NCBI GenBank assembly: GCA_003993805.1
Contig: RSEF01000006.1
Span: 25,657,200 to 25,721,199 of the forward strand
Length of the DNA stretch: 64,000 bases
Reading direction: 5' to 3'
From: Himantopus leucocephalus
Taxonomy: Eukaryota; Chordata; Aves; Charadriiformes; Recurvirostridae
This document shows positions 43,701-54,905 of this stretch, piece by piece. The notes beneath the pieces are model-generated. The model was not told the origin of the DNA, ran no database searches, and worked only from the letters and a program-made list of their open reading frames with translations. Numbering within the stretch: position 1 is the stretch's first letter; every line of letters starts with the position of its first letter. The translations under genes were made by a program, and so were the position numbers.

Positions 43701-46700
43701 AATGCTGAATTTGCTTCTGCCCCATCTGAATCTTACATCTGGCTCCGCATTGGTTTCAGAGGTGACAGCAATGGGGGCAAACCTTCCTGACATTGCAGCT
43801 AGGGCATTTGATTTTGGGGTGATGCATGCCACATCACGAATGTCATTGGCCAACTGTCATTCAGGCGATTAAAAAATAAATTAGGAGATTAGCCCAACAA
43901 CTAGGTGCAGTGAGTATCTGCCAAATGATCTTTTCTCCCTGCAGCATGCAGATCCGTACATTTCATGGATAGGTGTGGCTTTTTCTTTCGCATCTGTTGA
44001 AGTTCTCATGCCAGGCATTTAATTACAACAAATTAAGCAACAGCTGATTTCTGTTGCAGATCCTTCTTCAATATATAAGGCAAAGAATTAGATTAAAGAC
44101 TGTGTGAAATCAGCAGGGCCCAGTGGATTAAACCTTGCTCTGGAAGGAACGTATGGCACATCCCCATCCTCAGACCCTTTGCTGTTTTAAGTGCCACATA
44201 TGCCAAATCAGCTTGTTGCCTCAGTTTCCCCATCTGGAGACGGAGGAAAACAGGAAGGAGGAGGAAAGCACTCACTCCTTTAGATTATTGTTGAGAATAA
44301 TGTTTCTAATGTGTATAAAAGGTAGTCAAGCCATCGTATGTCCAATTTCTTAGCAACCCCACTCACATGCATGCCAGTGAGTGGTCCAAGCTGCTGGACC
44401 CCATGAATTTCAAAGCCAAAAGGATGTGGGCAGTGTCTGCTGACTGCTCTGTATTTTATTCTTTGACACCCATTCCCTGGGTGATGCCTCCGACTCTGAG
44501 CATCCTCTTGGGGTGTAAATTCTGATGTTTGTCCAAGCATCTGGCAAAGGTGGCTCAGGCTTCATGTGTCCTCCTGTTCTTGTGATTCTTCATAATTATA
44601 CTTTGTTTGTGGTTGCCTGGTTTCTTGTGTAACCCCTTGAGGGATGATGTGCCTAGAAGGCACAAATGCAGGCTTTGCAAAGGGAATTTTTAACTATGTT
44701 TGCTTCATTGCCGCATAGCGCTTCAGAGTTGGAGATCTTTGCAAAATACCCAGAGTCCTTCGATGCAAATGAGCTTATCTGTTCTTGCCCACTTCACAGT
44801 CTGAAAGCATCCTTACGTACCAAATCTAGCAGTCTGTCCAGCCATTTTTCTCTGCTGAGCTCTTTTTTCATGTAGATGTTAACCTCTAGCCGTCTCACAA
44901 ATCCTCCTCCACATCCCGTCTCTCTCCTCTTTCACATACGCCTGAGCTGAACAGCTGGAGCTCATCCTTGTACCCAGCTTTCGGGTAGAGAACTCAGGAG
45001 TGCTGTCGTGACTTAAGGCAGTAGACGTTGTTCCATGAGCAGAAGTGACTGTGCAGCACCTTTCTCCTTGTGTTTGTTCATAGTGATAATCGTGATGTTA
45101 GCACCTCTTCCGGAGCTGATGCTCATTTCAGATGAAGTTCATGGACTGACTGCATTGTCTCCATCGACTTCTAAGCACAAATTGGTGGTCAGCTGCCCAC
45201 ACACGGATACAGAAGGTGGAAAGGAATTATAATTCAGTGCAAATTCATCCTGCTCTGTCACACAACATGCTCTCTCCACCAGACCCCCACTACCTGACAG
45301 GATTGATACCGAGAAATTGCATGTCCCTAATTAGCCAATTCAATTGATATCACTAATACTAAGAAACAAGGAATGTCCTGGCTTACTGGCATGAAAGCCC
45401 TGCAGTTTTGGCAAGCTGTTTCAATGCTCCCTGTTGCTACAGCACAGGAAAAAGGCAAAAACCCAGAATCAGTGTGATCTTGTTTTGTCTATCAAGGGCC
45501 CCTGTGATCACAGAGCATATTTCTCACCCTGCTCAACATTTTCTGTGGAAAGAGCCGACATAAGTTGGCAAGGACAGCCAGCAGCCCCTCCTTCTCACTC
45601 CTTTTCCAACCAGTGTCAGGAGCAAATTCAAAGACTCTTTGATAAAGTGAACTAAGATACGATCACAGCAAAACCCTGGTGCTGTTTTGCATTCCTGCCC
45701 ACGGTGCGAACTGCAGGCTGCGGTGTCAGGCAAAGCGAAGCCCATCCCTCACAGACGCTGAACATGTTGCTAAGGCAGATCTATATGGCTTCCTCTTTTC
45801 ACTGATGTAACTATGCTTTACCTCAGTTCTCCGAGGTGAAAAGGAAGCTGGTGGAGCATGTAATCTATCAGCCACGTGGGGTATGGTTTAATATTCACGC
45901 TACAGTACCAAGATTAAATTGGTGCCTGGTGTCTAAAACTCAGAGTGGATTTGGTGGAAGCAGAAAGCACTTGGCCCTTCTGGGAGCGGGTCTACCACGC
46001 AGTGAGCTATCACACAAGGCACAGTTAGCAGCGTGCATGATGCATGCGTGAGTGCCTGTAATTTAATGGATGACCGCACAGAAATGTTCCCTGTGCTATT
46101 ATATGGATGTCCCCTATGCCTCCGGTCCAAAACTCTGGTACCTTTCCTTTTTCAGGATCTCTTTTATACAATGGAAAGATGCCTCTTTCCATTATAGTTT
46201 GCCTTATGCTGACACCTCTTTTTGCCACATAAAACAAGACATTTCCCAGAAAAGTTACAGTCCTTACTCAAGACCTCTTACAATTCAAGGACAGGCACAG
46301 GGAGAGATTAGAGAAAAGGAATTGAGAAATAACAGGGATTTTTTTTTTTTGTTGGCTGAGGACAATTAGGTTCAGCAGGGTGGAAGGTATTGTATGATGA
46401 GCAGGAGTTGCCCATCTAAGGGCTGTTCCAGTCCCGTGTTTCTTCATGGGTTCACTGTAATGAGCTGGCTGGAAATACGACGTTCACAAAGGATCTAAAT
46501 AAAGATGTGACTCAATCTCTGTCCCACCTCTGCTCACAAGCTTCCTGCCTGTGGAGGCAGCTGCTGGACTTATCATGGGGCCAGAGCGGCACCCAGTATA
46601 CTGGCAGCACCAAACAGAGAGAGCTTGTGTTTGAGCAGGAGTTCAAGCACCCCACTACCATGGCAGCACTCTCACTGGCATGGTCGTCCCTCTCCGCTTC

Positions 46701-48675
46701 TGAGAGAATGAGAAAGGATGCAAAACCATGGTGCACATCTCATCCATATTGCGGTCTAAAGCTGGACAGGACGGTAGTGATTCCTCAGCCTGGCCTCCTG
46801 CATCACACGCACCAAAAGAAACCCTCATCCTCATTTCAGCATCAGATTTTGGTTGAGATTTTCAATATTTCTTTTCATGTCTTATTATTTAACCTCAGAA
46901 GGCGTCCCCTTCTCCTCTGAAAGTTATGTACTTGAGTGCTTTCAGAGAACAGTGGGTTTCGTGGGTCTTTTGGCTCTCTGGGTGGGGAAACTGTGGCAGT
47001 AACTGTTTCCAAGGTGAAGATGTTCATGTGTGGTCCCTGATCAGGAAGGGCTTTTCTTATGTTTACTGGGAGGAGGGAGAGGGGAGGGTGGAAGTGGATA
47101 GGTAGATGGGCAAAATGACTTTTGGAAGGAAGCTGAACATTACATTTTTGTTCAGCAGAAGGAAGGAGAAAGACATTTCACAGCCCTAACAGAGCTGAAC
47201 TGAAGCTGCCCTCACTCTGCAGCATTCACTGAAACTCCAGATGAAGCGTGCAAACATGGGTGTCTCCAGAACCTACAGTCCTCTTTAAAGAAAAAGGTAA
47301 TGTAAATATGCAGTAGACCAGCATCAGCTGCGGATTTATTTTAATGTGCTACCAACAGGACTCCTCGAGGTCCTGGAGGGACTGGGTGCTGCTCATCACA
47401 GCAGAAAACCCCGTATAGCCAAGGTGCTGCTGGGGTGAGCACAAGGGGAACCTCACCACCCTGTATGGTCCTGGATGCTTTTTGTGGAGTGACTCACTGG
47501 CCTGGGTGGCTCCAGAGTGGGAAAGGCAGGGAGAAGCCCCACATCTGGTGGTGGACAGGTGTGGTATTAACACAGGACTTTCTGTCTCACGGCAAGAGAG
47601 CGAGCCATGTGGGCATGGCTTGTGCAGGTATGTGCGAATTTGTGTCTGCAGCATGGATGTTCAGGAATATGCAGCTGTGCAGAGGCTCATCTCTGCACAG
47701 AGGGCTCCAACCACACAGGGCAGTCCCAGTTCATGAGAGGTGTTTATATTGCAGCAGCTTTCAGAAGCCACATGTGCAGGCAGTGCCCCATGCTCGCTCT
47801 TCACCACTACAAGCTCCTGACCCTTCACAGGACATCTGCCAGTGATGTGTTTCCCTTCACCCCGTTTCTACCCTACCCCACCCCATTTCCCTGAGCTTGG
47901 CTGGAGCTCCTCGCTGCTCTGAGTCACCGGGGAGAGGAAAGCAGTGGGCACAGGAACCCACCCACCTTGTTGGGTAGGTTGGGGACCAGTATGGGACCTA
48001 CTCGCCCCTCTGAATATCTGCCTTCTAGTCTGCCTGCCCCAGGGCTGGAGAAGGTGCTCCTTGCCCATCTGCTTTGCCTTCCCCGGAGTGCTGCTCTCAC
48101 ATCTTTGCATCCATAAGAATCCTAATTGCTTTAGAAGCGTCGCATCCCAGCACATCATGTCTGCTTGGGTGGATGTCCGTGCATGACACAGCTTCTTTGA
48201 GAGGCCTGGATTCTGGGGTCAGCCACAGACTCCCTCACTGGGAGGGTGCCGGGCTGGCCCTGGGGAAGCAGGTTTAGGGCCAGCAGGTGTGAGGGAGGTC
48301 CAGCCTAGCATCCTCCCGGGGCGGTGGAGGTGTGCCGCTCCACGAATCGCTTTCCTCGAGGGCTGGGGAGGGGAATCATGTCCCTGACCCTGCGGCTGCC
48401 CCTCGGGGTGCGTCGTTCTGGGCATCCTTGGGAGTGAATGGGGGGAGGGGGGGGGAGCTGAGCTGCAGTGTGCCCTTGGGGGGCACGGATGGCCGTGTTC
48501 GCTGCCGAGACCCCGCGGAGCCGGGACCGGGCGGTGCCGCCGCCCTCCCCGCGGGGCCCCAGTCCGTGTGCCCGGGACCGAGCCGGGAGATCCCCCCCCG
48601 ATCGGGACAGGGTCCCGCCTGCCCCTACCTGTCGCGCCAGCGGTGGCACATCTGGGCGGCGCGCGGCGGCGCTCA

Positions 48676-48700
48676 CCCCCCCCCCCCCCCCCCCNCCCCC
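48676..48700. repeat. Poly-C tract with an ambiguous base
   Basis: C continues from 48676 to 48700 except for an N at 48695. The N and homopolymer suggest that the true length is unresolved in the assembly. The minus strand is a long G-run able to form G-quadruplexes. Confidence 0.9.
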
Positions 48701-48839
48701 GGGCCAGAACAACTGTCTCCATGGCGACGGGGCGCGGCGGGGGGGCCGCGGTGCCGCCGCCCCGCCCCGCCGTACCGAGCCGCGGCGGAGCCGAGCGGAG
48801 CCGGCGCGGCCCCGCGGAGGGCGGCGGCACCGCGGGGCT

Positions 48840-48890
48840 ATGGGGCCCGGCGGGCGGCGGGCGGCAGCGGGGCTCTCGGCGTCGGAGTGA
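48840..48890 (+). CDS. Possible upstream ORF in the NEURL1 5' UTR
   Basis: ATG at 48840 with G at -3 and G at +4 (strong context) opens 16 codons (MGPGGRRAAAGLSASE) and ends in TGA at 48888-48890, 107 bases before the NEURL1 ATG. It matters only if transcription starts upstream of 48840. Confidence 0.3.
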   Translation: MGPGGRRAAAGLSASE

Positions 48891-48997
48891 GCGCGGGAAG
48901 ACGCCGGCGGAGCGCTGCCCCGCCGCTGTCGCCGCCACCGCCCCCGGGGAGAGACCTTGCGCGGTGCCGCCCGGCCCGGCCCGGCTCGGATGCCGCC

Positions 48998-49082
48998 ATG
49001 GGGAGCCGCTTCTCCAGCATCCCCGCGCTGCCCCGCGGCGGGCAGGGCCGCCTGCACCGCGCCCGCCACCACCACCTCAAAG
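48998..49082 (+). CDS. NEURL1: NEURL1 first coding exon (5' end of gene)
   Basis: NEURL1 (neuralized 1) is an E3 ubiquitin ligase with two NHR domains and a C-terminal RING finger, acting in Notch-ligand endocytosis and synaptic plasticity. Only the N-terminus is in the window: MGSRFSSIPALPRGGQGRLH and then RARHHHLK, plus one base of the next codon, before a gtacgg donor at 49083. It aligns with the human start MGNNFSSIPSLPRG...LK as I recall it, including the same exon end. The ATG has an ideal context (gccgccatgg). Gly2 with Ser6 fits an N-myristoylation signal, known for the mammalian protein. The NHR and RING exons must lie beyond 64000. Confidence 0.9.
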
Positions 49083-49095
49083 GTACGGCTCGGCC

Positions 49096-49462
49096 GGCAC
49101 CCCCACCAGGACGGGCACCCCGAGCATCCCCGGCAGGATGGGCACCCCCGGGAGGATTTGCACCCGCCGTACCCCGGGGCACTGGAGGCACCCGTGCAGC
49201 CCGGAGCGGGATGGGTGCTCTGAGCACCCCGAGGTGGGATGGGCACCCAGGCAGGACACAAATCCTGGGCACCCCGGGGACCCCAAATTGGGATGAGATC
49301 CCTAGGCACTTATAGCACCCTGAGCACCCCATGCGGGACAGGCATCCTGGGCACCTCGGGACAGGCTGGGCTCCCTGGGCACTCCGGGCGGGTTGGGGTC
49401 CCTGAGCACCCCAGGCACCTCGGGCCAGGCTGGGCTCCCTGGACACCCCGGGGTGTGATGGT
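49096..49462. repeat. Degenerate GC-rich minisatellite at the start of NEURL1 intron 1
   Basis: Units around gggcaccccggg...gggatgggcaccc recur roughly every 25-35 bases. A higher-order copy is clear: 49351-49379 and 49415-49443 differ at two bases and are 64 bases apart. Confidence 0.75.
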
Positions 49463-52400
49463 TCCGTGCCTGACACCCCATGCCCTCTGGCGGTGTGGGC
49501 CCCCTGCCCTGCTCCCAGCCCTGCCGCTTCTTCCCGGGCAGTGCCCCGTGGATGGCTGATCGGTGCACAGGTCTCCCCGGGAAGTGGCACCCTGGGAAAG
49601 CAAAGGACAACATGTCGGAGGAGTTGGACTACCAAAGAGTCCCCAAGTGTTTCTCAGTGAACGAAAGCTTTGCTTCGGCGTCTTTTCTGGGTGCTCCAGG
49701 AATGTGTCTGTGTGCTTGGGACTATCAGTCCTGTTTGGAGGAAGGCAGGGGGTGTTTGGGGCTCCTTGTCCAGTTTACATGGTTATTCTGTTCCTCATAA
49801 GGATGGAATCCCTTTTCTGAAATCCTGAGGCTCTGTCAGGACCAAATCGGATGGGGATGACTTCTGTAAGGCAAGCAGGAGTGACTGCCCAAGGTCTCCT
49901 CTGTCCCTGCCATTTTTTACGCCCTTTTTGCTGTAAACGGGGAGGGTCGTAGCAGAAAATAATCCGTCATTTTTGAAAGGGATTTTATGGGCAACAGTAC
50001 ACACCATGAGTGTCCAATGCTACCTGGGTACCTCGGCACTAAGCACGTTTTCACAGCCAAAGGCACTGAATGATGGGGGTATAGGATATCAGACATCTCT
50101 CTGTAAGCAGGGAATGAATGAATGGATGTGCTGCTCCCACTGCCATTTCAGATAACCAAAACTTGTTGCAGCTACCCCAGTGTGTTGCAGAATTTGCAGC
50201 CACAAGCATGGACAATAGGGATGTTGCTGTTCACCCTCATTTTTACTGAGCTTTTGGCTACTACTTTGGCATGGTCTGGGGGAGTGGAAATGGTTAATGA
50301 TGAGATGGGCAACTGGTTGCTATACTGGAGGATTTTCTGATACTTGCATTATTCTTCTGTTACACCTCTCTGCTCCCTTCATCTGTACTTGGATGATTCA
50401 GAACAGTTGCATGAACTGAGGGTGTTTATATCATGGCTTTTTTAATGGCCATGCAAGGAGACGTTATGAATGCTTACTGCTCCATCGTGGACAAAGTCAG
50501 TCAGAAGCTCAGCCCAGACAATGGCTGTGCTTAAAATTAGACTTGCAAAGAGGAGGATGCTGAACCCTAAACAGTGAACCATCATCCTCTATCAATGCAA
50601 ACATGAAGGCACACGCGATGCTGTAGTAGTTGGTATGCAATTGTAAACTGCCAGGGAGGATTTGTCTCTTAAGAATCGTGCTGTCAGCTGGAAATCTTTT
50701 GGAAGCAACCTTAAGCAGATAAAAATTTATAAACTGGAGCCAGAAGGGACACTGCCACTTAATCCATTTTCAATAGCTTACGTGAGATTTTGAAGATGAA
50801 TCACCTGATTTTGGGAGTGTGTGGAGCGTGTGTTAATGGCACTTTGTTTGTTTCTTTCTCTCTTTAATTTCTGTTTTAATTAAATTTCTACCTGTGCTAA
50901 GGCAGCAAGCAGAAACGTTTTCAAGACTGTAATGTAGCAGAGCACTGAAATAATTTTGATTTGGAGTAAAGAGTTAACAAGGCATTGCCTTTGTTGTAAA
51001 AGCCAAGCAACTGCCAGGGACAATATGTGCCTTTTCTGTCTTTTTTGAAACCGGACTGCCTCAGGTCCTACATTTAAATGCAGAATAAACAAGTCTGATT
51101 GCATCTGACAGGTTCCTGTAAAATGGTCTGGAGGCATAGCAGCGAAAGTATGAATGTCACACAGTTTTGTTACATATCTGCCATTTAACATTTTGTAAAG
51201 TGTATTTTAATTGAAGGTCCCCAGTTGTTCTTCCCTCAGTGTCTGGCTCAGTGTTAGGGATACTGAACTTTGATAATTTGGCCACCATCTTGTACTTTCC
51301 ATATGCGACGACCTCTTCCTAACCTGGTGCCAGGGGTGATTTAGGGTCATTCTTGCTAAACAAGAAGCTAAAATTGCATTAAGTTTTCCAAGGTGGTCTG
51401 GGGACTCTGAAGTCAGTCCCTGAACCTTACAAGTTCATCTCTGCTAAATAAGAAATGAGACCTCTGTACATAGTAGAGCTGTTGCCCACATGTACTGAAA
51501 AATTTTATACCTTTCAGTTAGTCCTGCTAAAAACGGTCACCTTTAGTTAAGTAAACCTTCTGAAGACCATACGATACTTTTGGTGGTATTGAAAGCATAA
51601 CACGTATCATTGAAGAGTGGCATGGCTGGCAGAATACTTGCTTTGTTTTTGATGGTCATGCATGGGAAGGAAAGCGCCCAACTTGATTCTCAGACTTCAG
51701 CTGCAGCTTTAAAACCAGGTAGCTGAAATAGGCAGGTCTTTACTGAAGGTTCCTGGGACAGTAAACCTGGAACCCCGGCATGATGATGTTAGAGTTGCTT
51801 TCAGATTAGGACGGTACTTTAAGATCTGATATGTCCAGCCCCTTATAAAAGGACTTCACATTGCTATTCACTAGAAACCGCTAGACGTGAGCACTTTAGA
51901 ATTAACTCTCCATGCCTGGATTGTTAATCCAGATTTTGGTGTCACAGTTGTGCCTGCACGCTTTGGCCAGTTTGGAGACAGTGAAAACTAAAGTCAGGGG
52001 AAATACAAGTCCTCCAGGACCGCAGCTGATCAGATGCCATGGTCCTGATGTGGCTGTTAATCTTAAAGTCACGGCCAGTGGTTGGAAGGAGGTTGTCACT
52101 TGGTGATATCATGATGAGGAGGTTGAGGTGAGATTATTTTCAGCATTCCTGTGAGTATTTCCCTTCCTGTAACCCAGATGTGGCTGTTTCTCTGGGGTGA
52201 CGGAAGGTGATCCATTGTGTACTTTCCTAATGCTGAGCAAAAAGATCATGATTATCTGGTAACAATCTCCTTAACGATGCAGCCAGATAAACTCCAGGAA
52301 ATTTTTGCTGTCCACCCTCTCTGAAATATGGTTTGTGATAACTGTCAAACAAGGTGTGTATGGCTGTTTGGAATGGAACCGAGTGGGAAAACTCCAGCCG

Positions 52401-54599
52401 TATCTAATCTCCTGGATTCTGAGATGAAAAAGATCCACCTTTGCATCAGTGGGTCTGTGTACTGTTTATTTACTAGTGCCAGGGCAGTCTGGCTTGAACT
52501 GTTCCAGCCAAGGAGACTTCTATTATTTCTCAAGACATACATCCCCAGTTCAACCCATCTCCCTGCCCCAGGGATCTTCCAAGATAGTCTATTCGATCTC
52601 CTCTCTTAATTCTCCCTTTTAATCCTGGTGTAGCTCGGTGAGTTACCCTCCTTGACGAGTGTTACATCTTCCAAACCTCTGCAGCTGTTGCATTCCTTCC
52701 TTAGCTACTGCTCAGCTTTGCTGGGTGTGTTTAACTCTTCCTACTGTGATGTGTACCCTGTTAGGGCTGTTGTGTAGTTCCCAGATTTGCTGGTCCAGGA
52801 TGCTAGAAATGCAGTTTGTGCTAGCCCTTGGGCCAGAGGTGAGGCACAGGACCTGAATGCCGTCTCCCATGCTCGGTGGGCAAGAGGCTCTTTATTCTCC
52901 CTTGTCTCCGTGTCCTCAGCTTCAGGAAGGTTTAGCCATTTCTGTGGACAGCAGATCAATATTACATTGTAAAAGCTAAGAAGTATTACTGTCTCCTCTC
53001 TTAAATCCTTTTCTCCAGCCTCCTCCTCAGGTTTGCTGCTCTTTCCTGAGCCCCCTCTTGCTGTGGAAGGTAGATTTCCAGGACGAATGACAGTGAGCAG
53101 GATTTCTTCCTGTCGGTTTTCTCACGGGTTAATGCACCTATGATATTTATGCAAAAGAATGCATGCGCTGTATTACAGAGACAGCCAAGCTAGTCAGAGA
53201 TCCTCTTTTCAGCAGTGGCTGATTACTCATGGGTTATTCTTTATTATTTGTATTACAGTGGCATCTGGAGGCTCCTATCAAGATCTGAGTCATGTAGTGC
53301 TTGGTGCTTCCAGGGTCCCTTATACTTACTGCTCATTCACACAGATAGCTCTTGCTCGCATGTCTGGGTGCTCTTTGTGGGATGATTTGGGTTTTTATCT
53401 CTAGAGTATCACGTAAAGCAGGCTGGTACCTTTGCAGGACAGTTCTTCTTAGTCCCTCCTTTTGCTAGGAAACCTGAAGTCAGAGTCAGCAGCGGTTTGC
53501 TGAAGGGTGTGACTCTGCCTTTCTGGCTGCGATTCCGCAGAAACACAGCCTGTTGTGCAGCACTTTACCAAGGAGGAAGGGGCTTTGCTGCTTTTTCTGG
53601 CCCATGGGGGATACCAGTCATGACTTTACAGTCTTTGCCTGCATTTTTGCAGTTGCTGTTCCAAACTTTATATCCCACTGACACATAAATATATCGGACT
53701 TTTTTCTCCTTTCACTGGTATTTTACGAGCTTCTGAAATACATGCAGAAGATAGTAATCTGGCTGGTGTAGGCATTTCAATAATTGTATGTTGTTGATAG
53801 GAAAGCCTATCCTGCTGCCAGCTCCATTTTGTGCACTCACTAGATAAAACTAACTGGGGACTAAAAGGACATCAGCAGCTGATGATCATGGGGATTAGAA
53901 GTTGGGGTGCAAGCAGTTCACCGGGGATTTGCCAATAGTGATGCTGTGAGATAACCTCAGCTCCCATTGCTGTCATAATTGGTTCTTCTTTGAAGTACTA
54001 TTTCATTTTCTTCCAGCCTTAGAGAGTCAGAAGTTTCATCATTCAAGGCTTTGAAGGATGCCTCCTGCTTCCTGCCCTTCTGCTTTCATTCTCTCCTGGA
54101 TCATGCTTGTTTCCCTCTGATCTGTCAGTACGTCTGGGCTGTAGGCATAAAGTTTTCCCTGCCTGAGGTTCTCAGGTTTATATGACCTTCTCTCAAGCAC
54201 TAGATTTTTTTCCCAAGCTACTGAACTTTGATTTATTGCATTTAAACTGCCTAAAATTGCCCAGCGCTCCAACCACAGCAATTTATCAATCTTACTTTTC
54301 TTTTCCCATTGTCCTTTTCATAAGGTGCTGAAGCCTCTTGGTGGAGCAGGTAATGCTGCAGCTTCTTAGAAATTTCCCAGGAAACTGTGTGGTGCTTTGC
54401 CAACAGGTGATGCTCTGTATTTCTCAAGGGCAAGAAAGGCTACTTTGGAAAACCAGTAGGAATCAAAACATCAGTGGGGTGACTGAGCTGGAAACGTTAG
54501 TCCACGGCTCAGTAGCAGTTAAAAAAAGCAAATGAAATACTAGAAATTATAAAAGAAGCCAAACAGAAGAAAATAGAAGCCATGATTAGATTGTTGTAT

Positions 54600-54905
54600 A
54601 AATCTAAATATTGTGTGTAGTTCTGGTTCTTCCCCTTTCACCATCTTAAAAAAGAAACAGAAGAACTGGAAAAGGTTCAGAGGAGGGCAACAGGGACGGT
54701 TGAGATTCTGGATTAATTTCATGTAAGGAATGACTGAATAAACTAGGGCTCCTACCTCTGGAAAAAGGGACAACTGGGGTGGGAAATGACTGGCATGTAA
54801 AGAAGGGGCAGAGCTCCACTCTTCACTCTATCTTCCAGTACAAGAATTAGGAGGACATCAAATGAAGTTGATGGATTCCAGCTCCTTTTGAACAGAAGGA
54901 AGTTG
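54600..54905 (+). mobile_element. Old CR1/L3-type LINE 3' fragment, sense orientation
   Basis: Diagnostic consensus words of the CR1/L3 3' end appear in order: gtgtgtagttctggttcttc, then gaactggaaaaggttcagag gagggcaacag, then acaagaattaggaggacatc aaatgaagttgatggattcc, and gaacagaaggaagtt. Many substitutions and small deletions indicate an ancient copy. Ends are approximate. Confidence 0.7.

Larger units (their letters stand above)
28716..48380. other. Gene-poor interval between CALHM3 and NEURL1
   Basis: About 19.7 kb without a recognisable coding gene on either strand. Intergenic spacing here resembles that in mammals. Short ORFs (up to about 220 codons near 30.9-31.5 kb) lack recognisable domains or splice-supported structure. 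TAAT-rich stretches at about 33.14-33.26 kb and 43.84-44.07 kb and a run of 18 T (34743-34760) are visible. The composition is mostly AT-rich, with slightly CpG-richer islets near 35.0-35.3 and 36.0-36.2 kb that could mark non-coding transcripts. Confidence 0.6.
48380..49110 (+). promoter_or_regulatory. CpG island promoter of NEURL1
   Basis: Extremely GC- and CpG-rich sequence surrounds the first coding exon of NEURL1, with many GC boxes (gggcgg/ccgccc types) and no TATA box. It contains a G-rich tract at about 48438-48456, a C25 run with one unresolved base at 48676-48700, and an imperfect X-box-like palindrome (gtctccatggcgac, 48715-48728). The transcription start is probably within about 48.6-48.95 kb but cannot be fixed from sequence. 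Confidence 0.75.

Noticed and set aside
48332..49315. Plus-strand ORF of 327 codons and minus-strand ORFs through the NEURL1 CpG island
   Set aside because: Open only because the sequence lacks A/T-rich stop codons; they run through the poly-C tract and translate to low-complexity Pro/Arg/Gly/Ala.
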